64,000 nt of DNA from Methylophaga sp. (GTDB lineage: Bacteria; Pseudomonadota; Gammaproteobacteria; Nitrosococcales; Methylophagaceae), in the NCBI RefSeq assembly GCF_030651745.1, contig NZ_JAUSCC010000052.1:52214-116213 (forward strand). Direction: 5' to 3'. A model generated the notes under the pieces. The model worked only from the letters and a program-made list of their open reading frames with translations, was not told the DNA's origin and did no database searches. The first letter of the stretch is position 1. The number at the start of each line of letters is the position of its first letter. Below are positions 7,885 through 17,300 of this stretch, piece after piece. The position numbers and the translations under genes were made by a program.

Positions 7885-10110
7885 ATGAAAAAACATCTCT
7901 CTCCCCTGGCTTTAATGATACTGACAGGTTTGGCCCATTCTCCTGCGTACGCCGTTCATCAACACGATGAGGAGATGCTGGATAAAGTGACAGTTACAGG
8001 GACTTCTGTACCTACGGTCGACAGCACTAATTTAAGTGAAAAAGACATCAGTGCCCAACGGGCTTATAAGTCTGATACCGCAGCATTTATCAATGATATG
8101 GCGGGCATGTCGATGTATGCGGGTGGTGGTGTTTCAGGTCTGCCATTTATGCGTGGTTTTGCCGATGATCGGCTGCGGATCAAAGTTGATGGTATGGATT
8201 TGATTTCGGCCTGTGCCAATCATATGAATCCCCCCCTGTCCTATCTCGCTCCATCACGTGTTTCAGAGATTCAGGTGTATTCGGGCATTGCACCGGTAAG
8301 CCTGGGTGGAGACAGTATTGGTGGCACCATTATCGCCAAGTCCAAACAACCGGAATTTGCAGCTGAAGGCCAGACATTAAGCAAAGGTGAAATCGGTAGT
8401 TACTATCGCAGCAATGGTGATGCCCGTGGCGCTCACCTCTCCACGACTTTGGCATCAGAAGACTTCAGTATCACTTACACCGGCTCCACTGCCAAAGCGA
8501 ATAATTATGATGCCGGTGGCAATTTCAAACCGGCAGGTAATGCTGCTGTCGATCGCCGATCATTAGATGCAGATGAAGTTGGCTCATCCGCTTATGAAAG
8601 CCGTAACCATGCGATTGATCTGGCGTATAAACTGGATAACCACCAGCTGCAGCTCAAATTTGCCCATCAGGACATTCCATATCAAGGCTGGCCCAATCAG
8701 CGTATGGATATGACGGAAAACCGTAGCAATCAAATTAACTTTATCTATAACGGCCTGTTCGACTGGGGCTCACTGGAAACATCGCTTTACCGTGAAAAAA
8801 CCCATCACAAAATGCAGTTTGGTGATGACAAGCAATTCCTCTATGGCACCGGAATGATGACCGCCTTGGGTATGCCGATGGAAACTGAAGGCGATAACCG
8901 AGGCCTATCGGTTAAAGCCGAAATCAACGCAAACCAACGCGATCTGTTCCGTGTTGGTGCTGATTTGCAACGTTATCGTCTGGATGATTTCTGGGAAGCT
9001 TCCGGTGGCATGATGATGGCACCCAATACTTTCTGGAATATTAATAATGGTGAGCGGGATCGTTACGGCATATTTGCCGAATGGGAAGCCGCCTGGAACA
9101 GCCAATGGACTACCGTGGCGGGTATTCGCCATGAAACCGTCAAGATGGATGCTGGTGAGGTGCAAGGTTATAACACTAATATGATGATGTATCAGGCGGC
9201 TGCGGATGCGTTTAATGCCAGTGACCGTGACATCACCGATCATAATATTGATGCGACCTTGCTTGCCCGCTTTGCCCCATCGGCTACTCACGATTATGAA
9301 TTCGGCTACGCCCAGAAAACCCGTTCGCCCAACTTATATGAACGCTTTGCCTGGTCAACCAATGGTATGGCGATGCGTATGGTTAATCTGGTAGGTGATG
9401 GCAATGGTTATGTGGGCAATGTGGATCTGGATCCAGAAATCGCCCACACATTAAGCTTTACCGCCAATTTCCATGATGCCAAACAACACGATTGGCATGT
9501 GTCACTCACACCGTATATCTCCTATGTAGATGACTTTATTGACGCAGAACGCTGTAGCACGGGTGGTGGCGCTTGTACAGCTGCCAACCTGACTACTGCA
9601 AATGATTTTGTCTATCTGCAATACCAGAATGTCTCAGCCAAACTTTATGGTATGGATGTATCGGGTTTCAAAACACTTTATCAGTCTGAAAAATGGGGAC
9701 AAATTAGCGGTACCGCCACACTGAGTTACATCCGGGGTAAAAACCGTGATACCGGCGATGATTTGTATAACATCATGCCGCTGAACTCGACTTTATCGCT
9801 GGAGCACAGCAAAAACGGCTGGCGTAATAATGTTGAATGGGTGCTGGTCGCCGGTAAAGACAAGGTCAACAGTGAACGCAACGAAATGGAAACCGCCGGT
9901 TATGGTCTGGTGAATTTGCGTACCAGTTATGAATGGAAGCAGGCACGTGTCGATTTTGGTATGGAAAACGTATTTGATCGCCTCTACAGTCATCCACTTT
10001 CAGGAGCGTATTTAGGTCAAGGAGCCACGATGAACACATCGGTTCCATGGGGTGTAACCGTACCGGGAATGGGCAGATCGGTTTATGCCGGTTTGACGTT
10101 GAAATTCTGA
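7885..10110 (+). CDS. TonB-dependent copper receptor (OprC/NosA type)
   Basis: 741 residues with a signal peptide (1-23), a short His-containing segment (HQHDEE) and a plug domain (about 30-150), followed by a 22-strand barrel ending in a C-terminal aromatic residue (LTLKF). The stretches HMNPPLSYLAPSRVSEIQVY and SGIAPVSLGGDSIGGTI are characteristic of the OprC/NosA family, which binds copper at the cell surface. Position after copLAB supports a copper role. A 5' palindrome and a strong 3' terminator suggest its own transcription unit. Whether it imports copper or only binds it is not visible here. Confidence 0.9.
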   Translation: MKKHLSPLALMILTGLAHSPAYAVHQHDEEMLDKVTVTGTSVPTVDSTNLSEKDISAQRAYKSDTAAFINDMAGMSMYAGGGVSGLPFMRGFADDRLRIKVDGMDLISACANHMNPPLSYLAPSRVSEIQVYSGIAPVSLGGDSIGGTIIAKSKQPEFAAEGQTLSKGEIGSYYRSNGDARGAHLSTTLASEDFSITYTGSTAKANNYDAGGNFKPAGNAAVDRRSLDADEVGSSAYESRNHAIDLAYKLDNHQLQLKFAHQDIPYQGWPNQRMDMTENRSNQINFIYNGLFDWGSLETSLYREKTHHKMQFGDDKQFLYGTGMMTALGMPMETEGDNRGLSVKAEINANQRDLFRVGADLQRYRLDDFWEASGGMMMAPNTFWNINNGERDRYGIFAEWEAAWNSQWTTVAGIRHETVKMDAGEVQGYNTNMMMYQAAADAFNASDRDITDHNIDATLLARFAPSATHDYEFGYAQKTRSPNLYERFAWSTNGMAMRMVNLVGDGNGYVGNVDLDPEIAHTLSFTANFHDAKQHDWHVSLTPYISYVDDFIDAERCSTGGGACTAANLTTANDFVYLQYQNVSAKLYGMDVSGFKTLYQSEKWGQISGTATLSYIRGKNRDTGDDLYNIMPLNSTLSLEHSKNGWRNNVEWVLVAGKDKVNSERNEMETAGYGLVNLRTSYEWKQARVDFGMENVFDRLYSHPLSGAYLGQGATMNTSVPWGVTVPGMGRSVYAGLTLKF

Positions 10111-10175
10111 TATTTCACAAACACAGTAACCGCTGAAATGTGAACTGTTAAACAGATATTTTTACCCATAAACTT

Positions 10176-10206
10176 AGGGGGCAATCACTGCCCCCTTTAT
10201 TGTTTT
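10176..10206 (+). terminator. Rho-independent terminator after the copper receptor
   Basis: AGGGGGCA (10176-10183), loop ATCAC, TGCCCCCT (10189-10196), then a T-rich run (TTATTGTTTTT). Confidence 0.85.
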
Positions 10207-10240
10207 TCTCAACTTAGCGAGCATTTTTTTCGTTATTACT

Positions 10241-10265
10241 CGTTCCCACGCTCTGCGTGGGAACG
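10241..10265. repeat. REP-like palindrome, copy 2 of 5
   Basis: CGTTCCCACGCTCTGCGTGGGAACG, the most symmetrical copy, in the convergent gap between the copper receptor and the siderophore receptor genes. Confidence 0.85.
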
Positions 10266-10294
10266 CATATTGACCCAGTTCGGTGAATCGATGT

Positions 10295-12760
10295 CTAGAA
10301 ATCAATCGAAGTAGAAACAAGCAACGTACGCGGAGCGCCAGAGGTGATAAAGCCGCGCGATACTGAATTCCAGTAGCTCTTATCGGCAACATTTATCAGG
10401 TTGACATGGAAGGTCAGCGCTTTACCTGATACCTCGGTCACATAACGACCGCCGAGGTCAAAACGTCCCCATCCTTGAATACTCTGCGTATTTCCCACAT
10501 CCGCTTGAGCCTCACTGAAAGCAGTGATGCGACTGGTCAGTGTCAGCCCTTGGATTGCCTGAATATCATATTCGCCATTCAGCACAACGTTAAAACGTGG
10601 AATGCCTATCGCGTCATTTCCGTCGTTCACACCATTCTGCGTCTTGGTTTGTTCAGCATTAATGTAGGTAAACCCACCCAACAACCGCATACCCTTTATC
10701 GGTTGACCGAAGATTGATAATTCCAGGCCGCGATTACGTTGTTCACCATCGGCCGCAAACACATTGTCACTATTGGTAAAGGTATTCGGCTGTTTTATCT
10801 GAAACACGGCTGCTGTAACACCAAAGTTGCCGGCATCATATTTGATCCCCCCCTCATACTGCTCGGTGACCGAAGGTGATAAAAACTCACCTTGATTTTC
10901 TGTACCGCTTGGGGCTGTAGCACCTTGTGCGAGGCCTTCACTGTAGTTTACATAGAAAGAATAATTGCCTGACTTGAACAGCAACGCGCCCAAGGGAGTA
11001 ACCTTGCTTTCCTCATACGCATCGCTCTTGATCCCAGAACTGAAAACACCACTGTAAAGCTTCTGGTCTCGTGCTCCTAGCGTCAACAGAATGGTATCGT
11101 TCATAAACCCAAAGGTATTGAGCAAGCCAACACTGCTAAGTTGTAAGTCACCGTTTTTCAGTAGTGGGTCATAGTTCAGTATCGGCTTAGGTATATTCGG
11201 AGTCTCATAAATATTACCGGTGTAAACTCCAGAAGCGTGCACCGAAAGCGCTTTTGAACTGCGGTCGAGTTCACTATAGGTCAGGGCATAGCGATTACTT
11301 ACCGTCCCCAAATCAAATTGTCCGCGCAGACCAACCTCATAAGTTTTGACATCACTGGTAGTACGAAAACCACCCACACGCGCGGTAAAATCCCCATCGT
11401 TATTGATGATGCGGCGCATGGAAGATGCCGCATAGAAATATTCTTCTTCAACTTCGGCTTGTCCGTAATTGGCATAGACTGAGACTGCTGGGTCGAATTC
11501 ATATTCTGCTGCCGCCATCCAGTACTTGGTATGCGTATCAATAAACTCCCAGCTATTAGCGAAATTGTGATCATTGTCTGGTGCTTTAGGCAATGCAAAC
11601 CCTTGGTTGTACTGCATATTGGCAGTTTGTCCGTCGGTGAGGCGCTCCTGATTAGTTAGATCCAGACTGACTTTGAGTTTGCTGCCACGGTAGTCCAGTG
11701 CCAACGCTTGGTTGCTCATACTGTCCTGCTGACGATCAATCGGGGTATCACCATCACGTTTGAGTAGGTTTGCACGAACTCCCCAGGCATTGTTGTCACC
11801 AAAGCGACGTGCTACATCAAGATGACCACCAAATTGTGAATCGGAGACGTAGCTTCCAGTGAGACGCGTCAATGGATCGTCCCCTGCACGCTTGCTAACC
11901 AAATTGAGGTTCCCACCAACCACCCCGAACGGGCCAACGCCGTAAAGCATAGAGGCGGGACCTTTTAACAGATCTACACGTTCATAAAACTCCGGGGAAA
12001 TCCTGCGAGTATCAGTCATTCCATACAACCCGTTAACGCCGACCTGGCTGGTAAATAGCGGGAATCCACGCACCATAAAGGTTTCCGTATCGCCATACTC
12101 GGCCATCGCACTACGAACCGAAGGGTCGACTGAAACAATATCCGAGACGCGTCGCGCCTGCTGATCCCTTGCAAATTCTTCGGTAAAGCTTTGTGTACTG
12201 AAAGGCGTATCAAAAACGTCAACATTACCAAGGATACCCATTCGGCTTCCTCGAGCCACCTGCCCGCCCGCAAAAACGGGGGGCAGCTCGGATTCCGCTC
12301 CTGCACTGACTTTGACCAATGGTAGTTCTACCGATCCCACTTCTGATTCCTGTAGCACATATTGGCCTTTTGCATTTGGCCGTACTTCAAGACCTGTACC
12401 GGCTAACAATACAGTCAACGCCGCCTGAACTGAGTGTCTACCGCGCACTCCGGGACTCTTTCTATCCTTTGCAAGCTCGGTGGCACCCACCAGAAAAATG
12501 CCCGCTTCTGTAGAGAAACGGGTCAGCACCATAGATAGGGGACCGGCTGGAATATCATACTGACGCACCGCGTCTGCCTGAGCTCCCGCTGACTGTTTGA
12601 CGTTATTTTCCTGTGCATGCACGTCATTAATCGCCATTATTGTTCCGGCAATGGCGAGATGCATCGCCAGTACCAAAGGGCGCACAGTGGTGAACTTAGC
12701 TTGTACTTGGGCAGATGGTTGTATCAGGGTGCTAATACGAGGCAGGTTACTAGTGGACAT
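10295..12760 (-). CDS. TonB-dependent siderophore receptor with STN domain
   Basis: 821 residues from the ATG at 12760, which has GAGGAA upstream; the longer start at 12781 has none. Order: signal peptide (to about residue 49, ending DVHAQ), secretin/TonB short N-terminal signalling domain (YDIPAGPLSMVLTRFSTEAG onward, to about 130), plug (NVDVFDTPFSTQSFTEEFA) and beta-barrel ending in SIDF. The STN domain marks it as a transducer that signals ligand occupancy to FecR, as in FpvA and FecA. It is third in a fecI-fecR-receptor operon. The siderophore is not predictable from sequence. Confidence 0.92.
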   Translation of the reverse strand: MSTSNLPRISTLIQPSAQVQAKFTTVRPLVLAMHLAIAGTIMAINDVHAQENNVKQSAGAQADAVRQYDIPAGPLSMVLTRFSTEAGIFLVGATELAKDRKSPGVRGRHSVQAALTVLLAGTGLEVRPNAKGQYVLQESEVGSVELPLVKVSAGAESELPPVFAGGQVARGSRMGILGNVDVFDTPFSTQSFTEEFARDQQARRVSDIVSVDPSVRSAMAEYGDTETFMVRGFPLFTSQVGVNGLYGMTDTRRISPEFYERVDLLKGPASMLYGVGPFGVVGGNLNLVSKRAGDDPLTRLTGSYVSDSQFGGHLDVARRFGDNNAWGVRANLLKRDGDTPIDRQQDSMSNQALALDYRGSKLKVSLDLTNQERLTDGQTANMQYNQGFALPKAPDNDHNFANSWEFIDTHTKYWMAAAEYEFDPAVSVYANYGQAEVEEEYFYAASSMRRIINNDGDFTARVGGFRTTSDVKTYEVGLRGQFDLGTVSNRYALTYSELDRSSKALSVHASGVYTGNIYETPNIPKPILNYDPLLKNGDLQLSSVGLLNTFGFMNDTILLTLGARDQKLYSGVFSSGIKSDAYEESKVTPLGALLFKSGNYSFYVNYSEGLAQGATAPSGTENQGEFLSPSVTEQYEGGIKYDAGNFGVTAAVFQIKQPNTFTNSDNVFAADGEQRNRGLELSIFGQPIKGMRLLGGFTYINAEQTKTQNGVNDGNDAIGIPRFNVVLNGEYDIQAIQGLTLTSRITAFSEAQADVGNTQSIQGWGRFDLGGRYVTEVSGKALTFHVNLINVADKSYWNSVSRGFITSGAPRTLLVSTSIDF

Positions 12761-12961
12761 AAATCGCTTTTCCTCAAACATTAATTGGATTTGGCGAGCA
12801 ATTCATCGTCTTGACTACTGGCAGTAAACCAATAAATCATCGATGTTTGTTGCTCTTCTATCCTCTTAATCAATTGAGCGAGCAAAAAGCGGAACCACTT
12901 TTTGAAAAAATATTTTCTTAACAATACGTACTCAAAAATAAGAACACTTGCCCTATCAATC

Positions 12962-13966
12962 TCAGCTCTTTGCTTCAATCGTCACCCACCAAGGCAATCT
13001 GTAATTTATCTGAATTGGAAGCACGTTGGTCAGCATCTCCAACGTGGTGTCGGTATTAGTGAGCGGAAAGTTACCAAACACCAGCAGATCCGCCACTTCG
13101 GGAGCCACACCTAAATGACCTTTACGATAACGGCGTAGCTCTTTAACCACCTCATGTAACGATATATCCTGAGCCACCAACATGCCGCGACTCCAAGCTT
13201 CGCGTGCCGGATCTGCTGTATCAATATTATTTAATGTTTTAGGTGTAAAGCGAAGCTGTTCTCCGGACTTTACGATTCGTTGTTCGCCTGAATGGTTTTG
13301 AGCCTCAACCATTCCGTCATATACCGCCAGATAGGTTTCTGTGTTGTCGAGCCGAACAGTAAACCGTGTGCCCAATGCTCTGAGGCGTCCCTGCGGTGTC
13401 TCAACAATAAAGGGTCGCAATGCATCACTGGCCGTATCAATCAAGATCTCGCCCATCAACAGATTCAAATGTCTTTTGTCTGTGGTGTAATTTTGATTGA
13501 AAGCACTGGCCGTATTGAGCCAGACGCGGGTTCCATCGGATAATACCACTTCACGGCTTTCGCCCGTGGCGGTGTGATAGTCAGCTCGCCAGGTTTGTGC
13601 CATCAGCGGAAGCGGAGTATGACGCATAGTGATCCAACTCAACATGCCAGTACCCGCCAAAGCGGCAAGACACCCTAACACCTGTCGACGTTTTATCACA
13701 CGTGAGTTAGCCTCCCACAAACCATCTGCAGCACGGCGTGGATCGGATACGGATTGCATCGGTTCAAAATGACGACTGACACGCTCAACATAACTCCAGG
13801 CCAAACGGTGTTCAGGCGATCTGGCCAACCAAGCCGTCCAGTTGGCATGATCGGCTTGGGTCGCTTCGTCCGAGCTGAGCAGTGCGTACCACTCGGCAGC
13901 CTGCTCCATGACATGGTGTGCTGGTTCCGCCTGAGTCTGGGCTGATAAAGTTACTGATTTATCCAT
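12962..13966 (-). CDS. FecR-type anti-sigma factor / sensor
   Basis: 334 residues: an N-terminal DUF4880 region (AAEWYALLSSDEATQADHANW), one transmembrane segment at about 91-107, and the periplasmic FecR domain (TATGESREVVLSDGTRVWLN, then GRLRALGTRFTVR). It should hold the adjacent sigma factor inactive and relay the receptor's STN-domain signal across the inner membrane. It starts 5 bases after the sigma-factor stop, so the two are translationally linked. The receptor gene follows 201 bases later. Confidence 0.92.
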   Translation of the reverse strand: MDKSVTLSAQTQAEPAHHVMEQAAEWYALLSSDEATQADHANWTAWLARSPEHRLAWSYVERVSRHFEPMQSVSDPRRAADGLWEANSRVIKRRQVLGCLAALAGTGMLSWITMRHTPLPLMAQTWRADYHTATGESREVVLSDGTRVWLNTASAFNQNYTTDKRHLNLLMGEILIDTASDALRPFIVETPQGRLRALGTRFTVRLDNTETYLAVYDGMVEAQNHSGEQRIVKSGEQLRFTPKTLNNIDTADPAREAWSRGMLVAQDISLHEVVKELRRYRKGHLGVAPEVADLLVFGNFPLTNTDTTLEMLTNVLPIQINYRLPWWVTIEAKS

Positions 13967-13971
13967 ATTTG

Positions 13972-14520
13972 TCAGACGAAACTGGAATCAAGATCAACCA
14001 TGGTATGTCGGGCCTGCAACTGCATACATTTGAACATGGCCTGAGCAACGTACTTGCGAACCATCCGGGTGGAGACGCCCAACTCTTCCGCGACTTCACC
14101 ATGTGTCATTTGGCAGCCTTCTGTTAATAGAAATGCTCGTGCAGCCTTTGATGGCAGTTCAAGCAACATGGCACCGATCTCGTGTAATGCCTGTAACACC
14201 ACGATCTGTCGCTCGGCTGAAGGAGCAATTTCTTCTGGCTGACTGGACAGCATATCTAGCCAAGCCTGTTCAATCTCACGGCGGTGCCACAGATTAATAC
14301 ACATCCCTCGAGCCATCGTCCGCAAATAAGCACGTTCTTCGCCGACGTTATCAAAACCGCGTGGCGCGGGTTTATAGATCAACCGCAGAAAAACATCGTG
14401 TGCCAGATCGGCAGCATCAGCCGCATTTCCCAGTCGATTAAGCAGCCATGCCCGCAACCAGCCATGGTGATCGATATACAGATCTTCAATGGTTGGTGTT
14501 GTGTATTCCGAGGAGGTCAT
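13972..14520 (-). CDS. FecI-type ECF sigma factor
   Basis: 182 residues with region 2 (LRAWLLNRLGNAADAADLAH followed by DVFLRLI) and region 4 (LPSKAARAFLLTEGCQMTHG, then EVAEELGVSTRMVRKYVAQA). This is the iron-starvation ECF family. It should direct RNA polymerase to the promoter of the downstream receptor gene. A Fur-box-like sequence lies 23 bases upstream of the start, so the operon is probably induced by iron limitation and then by the siderophore. Confidence 0.92.
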   Translation of the reverse strand: MTSSEYTTPTIEDLYIDHHGWLRAWLLNRLGNAADAADLAHDVFLRLIYKPAPRGFDNVGEERAYLRTMARGMCINLWHRREIEQAWLDMLSSQPEEIAPSAERQIVVLQALHEIGAMLLELPSKAARAFLLTEGCQMTHGEVAEELGVSTRMVRKYVAQAMFKCMQLQARHTMVDLDSSFV

Positions 14521-14542
14521 GACCTGGCGCGATCTCTTAAAC

Positions 14543-14567
14543 GATAATGAAAACTGTTCTCATTAAT
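14543..14567. promoter_or_regulatory. Fur-box-like site upstream of the fecI-type gene
   Basis: On the minus strand, ATTAATGAGAACAGTTTTCATTATC resembles overlapping Fur hexamers (AATGAGAA-n-TTTTCATT). It is placed to repress the sigma factor gene when iron is plentiful. Confidence 0.6.
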
Positions 14568-14741
14568 ATACGTACTGCGGAATATAATGGCAAATTCAAA
14601 TAGCGCTTCAGAATCACTTAAATTTAAATAAGTTTAAAGACAACTAAGTGAATGTTTTTGAAGATTTGTTTGCTGGCTAAAAAAACCAATTTTTTCTTGA
14701 TAGTCGCCGGAGAGTTTATTGCTGTTAAAGCCAGCAATGCG

Positions 14742-15002
14742 CTAATTCTGATAAACACTTGAACGATGACCGATTTTGATAACAGTTACCACCAGTTCAT
14801 TATCTCTGATTTCATAAACAATTCGATAGAGTCCTTGTCGAACTCGATATTTCTCTTCACCGGTTAGTTTGATGCATCCCACCGCTCGAGGATTTTCTGC
14901 TAATTCATCAATTCGCTTAAGAATTCGCTTTACATCAGTGTTCGGGATGATTCGTAAATCCTTAGCAACCGATTTTTTGAAAACAATCCTATATTTTTCC
15001 AT
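14742..15002 (-). CDS. RelE-family toxin
   Basis: 86 residues with the RelE/ParE fold pattern: EKYRIVFKKSVAKDLRIIPN, a helix ending LAENPRAVGCIKLTGEEKYR, then VRQGLYRIVYEIRDNELVVT and VIKIGHRSSVY. The C-terminal K-x-GHR-x-x-VY is characteristic of RelE toxins that cleave mRNA on ribosomes. Its start overlaps the antitoxin end by 14 bases (antitoxin first). The upstream operator region is a run of 8-bp repeats. Confidence 0.9.
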   Translation of the reverse strand: MEKYRIVFKKSVAKDLRIIPNTDVKRILKRIDELAENPRAVGCIKLTGEEKYRVRQGLYRIVYEIRDNELVVTVIKIGHRSSVYQN

Positions 15003-15222
15003 GAGCTTTTAAGTCATTAATCAAAGCTTCATAGCTAATTTCTGCTTCATCTTTTCTCTCAGAGATCGCTTGTAAATCTTGTTGATCTTCAGTTATCAAC
15101 AAGCGAACAGCTTCATCAATGATTTCTGAAACAGATAAGTTTAAAGATACTGCTTTCATTTTAAGAGCTTGATGAATTGCAGGCTCAAAATACACTGTGG
15201 ATCTTTTAGATAAATTACTCAT
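14989..15222 (-). CDS. Ribbon-helix-helix antitoxin for the RelE toxin
   Basis: 77 residues. The N-terminal KRSTVYFEPAIHQALKMKAV is the RHH strand and first helix, SLNLSVSEIIDEAVRLLITE is the second, and the rest (SERKDEAEISYEALINDLKA) is the toxin-binding tail. It should dimerise, bind DNA and repress its own promoter. Only 15 bases separate its start from a 96-bp tandem array of 8-bp units, which is an unusually large candidate operator. Confidence 0.88.
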   Translation of the reverse strand: MSNLSKRSTVYFEPAIHQALKMKAVSLNLSVSEIIDEAVRLLITEDQQDLQAISERKDEAEISYEALINDLKAHGKI

Positions 15223-15237
15223 TCTGTATCTCCTCTA

Positions 15238-15333
15238 ACAACGTTACAACGTTACAACTTTACAACGTTAAAACGTTAAAACATTTTAACATTTTATCAT
15301 TTTAACATTTTAACATTTTAACATCATAACGTT
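15238..15333. repeat. Twelve tandem 8-bp repeats upstream of the RHH-RelE pair
   Basis: The 96 bases split without remainder into twelve octamers: ACAACGTT x2, ACAACTTT, ACAACGTT, AAAACGTT, AAAACATT, TTAACATT, TTATCATT, TTAACATT x2, TTAACATC, ATAACGTT. A-A-C sits at the same place in nearly every unit. Position directly before an RHH antitoxin gene suggests an iterated operator. Confidence 0.8.
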
Positions 15334-15641
15334 ATAGTGCCATTGATTTATTGATAAGTGGTTTCACTGGTTTTCATGATTTGCATGAGAAAATCACATT
15401 GTCTTAGATCTATTCTAAACTGAACTAAATTGAAGCCTAGTTAATAAATATGCCCCAAATTCGGGCACTATCGCGGACTTCTCTCAACACCGTTCTAATG
15501 ACAAAAATTCTCAGTTTCAGCTCAAAGGTATTGGTTTTACTGATTTAATTTTTTCAGGCAAATGGCAAAGCCTGTCTCAAACTGACACGGTGCATTTTTT
15601 GCTTATACATCAGATTATTAGCTGAAACAGGTAACAGCATT
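15334..15641. other. Intergenic region upstream of the AraC gene
   Basis: 308 bases without a supported gene. It holds an imperfect inverted repeat TTTTCATG-ATTTG-CATGAGAAAA at 15371-15393, but no convincing promoter that I can single out. It probably contains the divergent promoters of the toxin-antitoxin pair and the AraC gene. Confidence 0.4.
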
Positions 15642-16598
15642 ATGTTCAGTCAATCTGCTGTATTTGATGATGTGAATCAGCATGCTCATTCGTTACAAAA
15701 CTGGTCACAGGAATATAACCAGTTAAGTTCGGGAAAGTTTGAAGGTTTTCTGGAAGATATCCAGCTGGATTCAGTTCGGGTATTTCGTGAACGAATGAAA
15801 CAAAGTGTGGTGCAGGATACACATACACCTACGGGCAAGATCAGCCTGATGATTCCCCATCATATGGATGTCAGTGATACCTCGGAACAGGCTCGTCAAA
15901 TCATGTCTGACGGGGTGACATTACTGCCCTACGAAAGTGATTTTGCGTTTGTGGGGCCAGCGGAGCTGGATTACAGCGTCATTGCGATTAATCAGCAACG
16001 TTTATCTGAATTATTAAGCCCTGAAACCTACTTACGACTTATCGGTTTTAGAAAGAGTCATGGGATAAAAACCGATTCTGCCACCTTAAACCTGCTACGC
16101 AATCAGCTTGTCTTGCTGATTGAGCAATTAAAATCGATTACTGATGACCCAGCGTTATCAGCAGTACAGATTCAACAACGGTTAAAAGCCGCTGAAGATC
16201 ACATTATCTTAATTGCGTTGACCTTGTACGAGGCCACTGAAACCGGCATCGGCCAACCGAAACGGTTGGGCAATCAGCATAATTACATCGTGCAACGCTG
16301 CCATGAATACGTGACTTCAAGCGAAGGCAGTTGTGCCAGTGTGGTGGATATCTGCGAATCGTTACATATCCCGCATCGCACGTTGAATTACAGTTTTCAC
16401 AAAGCCACTGGTACTTCACCGATGCAATATCTGCGGGCCGTTAAGCTCAATGCTGCTCGACGTGAGTTATTGCAAACCAGTTTTTCCGTCACCGATATTG
16501 CGGCCAATTATGGCTTTTTTCATATGGGGTATTTTTCGCAGGAATATCGCCGCTTATTCGGCGAAACGCCGACGATGACGCGTAAGCTTTATGCCTGA
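15642..16598 (+). CDS. AraC-family regulator (EutR/FeaR-like)
   Basis: 318 residues: an N-terminal sensor region resembling the EutR group, and a C-terminal double helix-turn-helix (DICESLHIPHRTLNYSFHKA, then SVTDIAANYGFFHMGYFSQE followed by YRRLFGETPTM). Members next to amine oxidase or amine ammonia-lyase genes usually respond to amines. It is convergent with the CtaG-like/amine oxidase pair and its 3' end overlaps the CtaG-like gene by 45 bases, so it is the likely regulator of that operon. The inducer is inferred, not seen. Confidence 0.85.
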   Translation: MFSQSAVFDDVNQHAHSLQNWSQEYNQLSSGKFEGFLEDIQLDSVRVFRERMKQSVVQDTHTPTGKISLMIPHHMDVSDTSEQARQIMSDGVTLLPYESDFAFVGPAELDYSVIAINQQRLSELLSPETYLRLIGFRKSHGIKTDSATLNLLRNQLVLLIEQLKSITDDPALSAVQIQQRLKAAEDHIILIALTLYEATETGIGQPKRLGNQHNYIVQRCHEYVTSSEGSCASVVDICESLHIPHRTLNYSFHKATGTSPMQYLRAVKLNAARRELLQTSFSVTDIAANYGFFHMGYFSQEYRRLFGETPTMTRKLYA

Positions 16599-17291
16599 TG
16601 TTCCGGCTTGCCAATAAGTTAACCCTGCCAAAATAAAGATAAAACCACCAAGATACTGATCCGCTACCGAGGAAAGCTGCAGCCAATCCGGCACATTGCT
16701 CATCATCATATGATGATGGTGGTGTGCATGTGAATGCGTCGCGCTATACATTGCCGGAAATACAAACATCAACACGCCCCAAATCAACAACGGCATGATG
16801 ACGGTTACCAGGTTTAATTTCTGCCAGTAGTTTGCCTGATGATGCTGCCTAATCACCGTTAAGCATAAGGCTATTCCACTTAACGCCATCAGCCATTTCA
16901 TTACGCTATATAACATCGCACTCTGCATAAACAGCGGATGCAATGCCGGTAACATCCATATCCAGGTCAAGATGGCAAAGCTGCTCATCAATAAGGTCAC
17001 GGGCCAATGTGAAGCCGCAATACTGTTGGATTCAGAGCGCATTGCATGATGTCGCAGCCCGCAAATCCATAATAACGGTGCAAGATGATGCACCATTACA
17101 CTTTGAGCGCTGTGCAACCAGACTGAGTAGCGTGCCACAGCATCAAACCATGGCAGCATGCCACCCAAAAACACAAGATTACCGGCAACAAATAACAGCG
17201 GCCTGCTGAGTAATTTATTGGTTACCGCCCATTGATGCAGCGTGATAACAAATATCACGCTGCATAACAGATCAACCGTAGTCAGCAACAT
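16554..17291 (-). CDS. CtaG-like polytopic membrane protein
   Basis: 245 residues, six or seven transmembrane helices, with a His/Met cluster near residues 190-201 (ATHSHAHHHHHMMM). The stretch LHSAQSVMVHHLAPLLWICG resembles the conserved helix of CtaG/caa3-oxidase assembly factors, in which His residues are thought to handle copper. It starts 9 bases after the stop of the copper amine oxidase gene, in the same operon. A role in supplying copper to the oxidase is plausible but inferred; the family match is moderate. Confidence 0.65.
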   Translation of the reverse strand: MLLTTVDLLCSVIFVITLHQWAVTNKLLSRPLLFVAGNLVFLGGMLPWFDAVARYSVWLHSAQSVMVHHLAPLLWICGLRHHAMRSESNSIAASHWPVTLLMSSFAILTWIWMLPALHPLFMQSAMLYSVMKWLMALSGIALCLTVIRQHHQANYWQKLNLVTVIMPLLIWGVLMFVFPAMYSATHSHAHHHHHMMMSNVPDWLQLSSVADQYLGGFIFILAGLTYWQAGTSGIKLTRHRRRFAE

Positions 17292-17300
17292 CTTATGAGC

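Noticed and set aside
8905..9291. 128-residue open frame on the minus strand inside the copper receptor gene
   Set aside because: It lies fully in the antisense of a well-supported TonB receptor and has no family features.
15241..15333. CRISPR array
   Set aside because: The 8-bp units are contiguous with no spacers, and no cas genes are present.
15560..15580. Sigma-54 promoter upstream of the AraC gene (AATGGCAAAGCCTGTC)
   Set aside because: The TGGC element is present but the partner TTGCW is missing at the right spacing.
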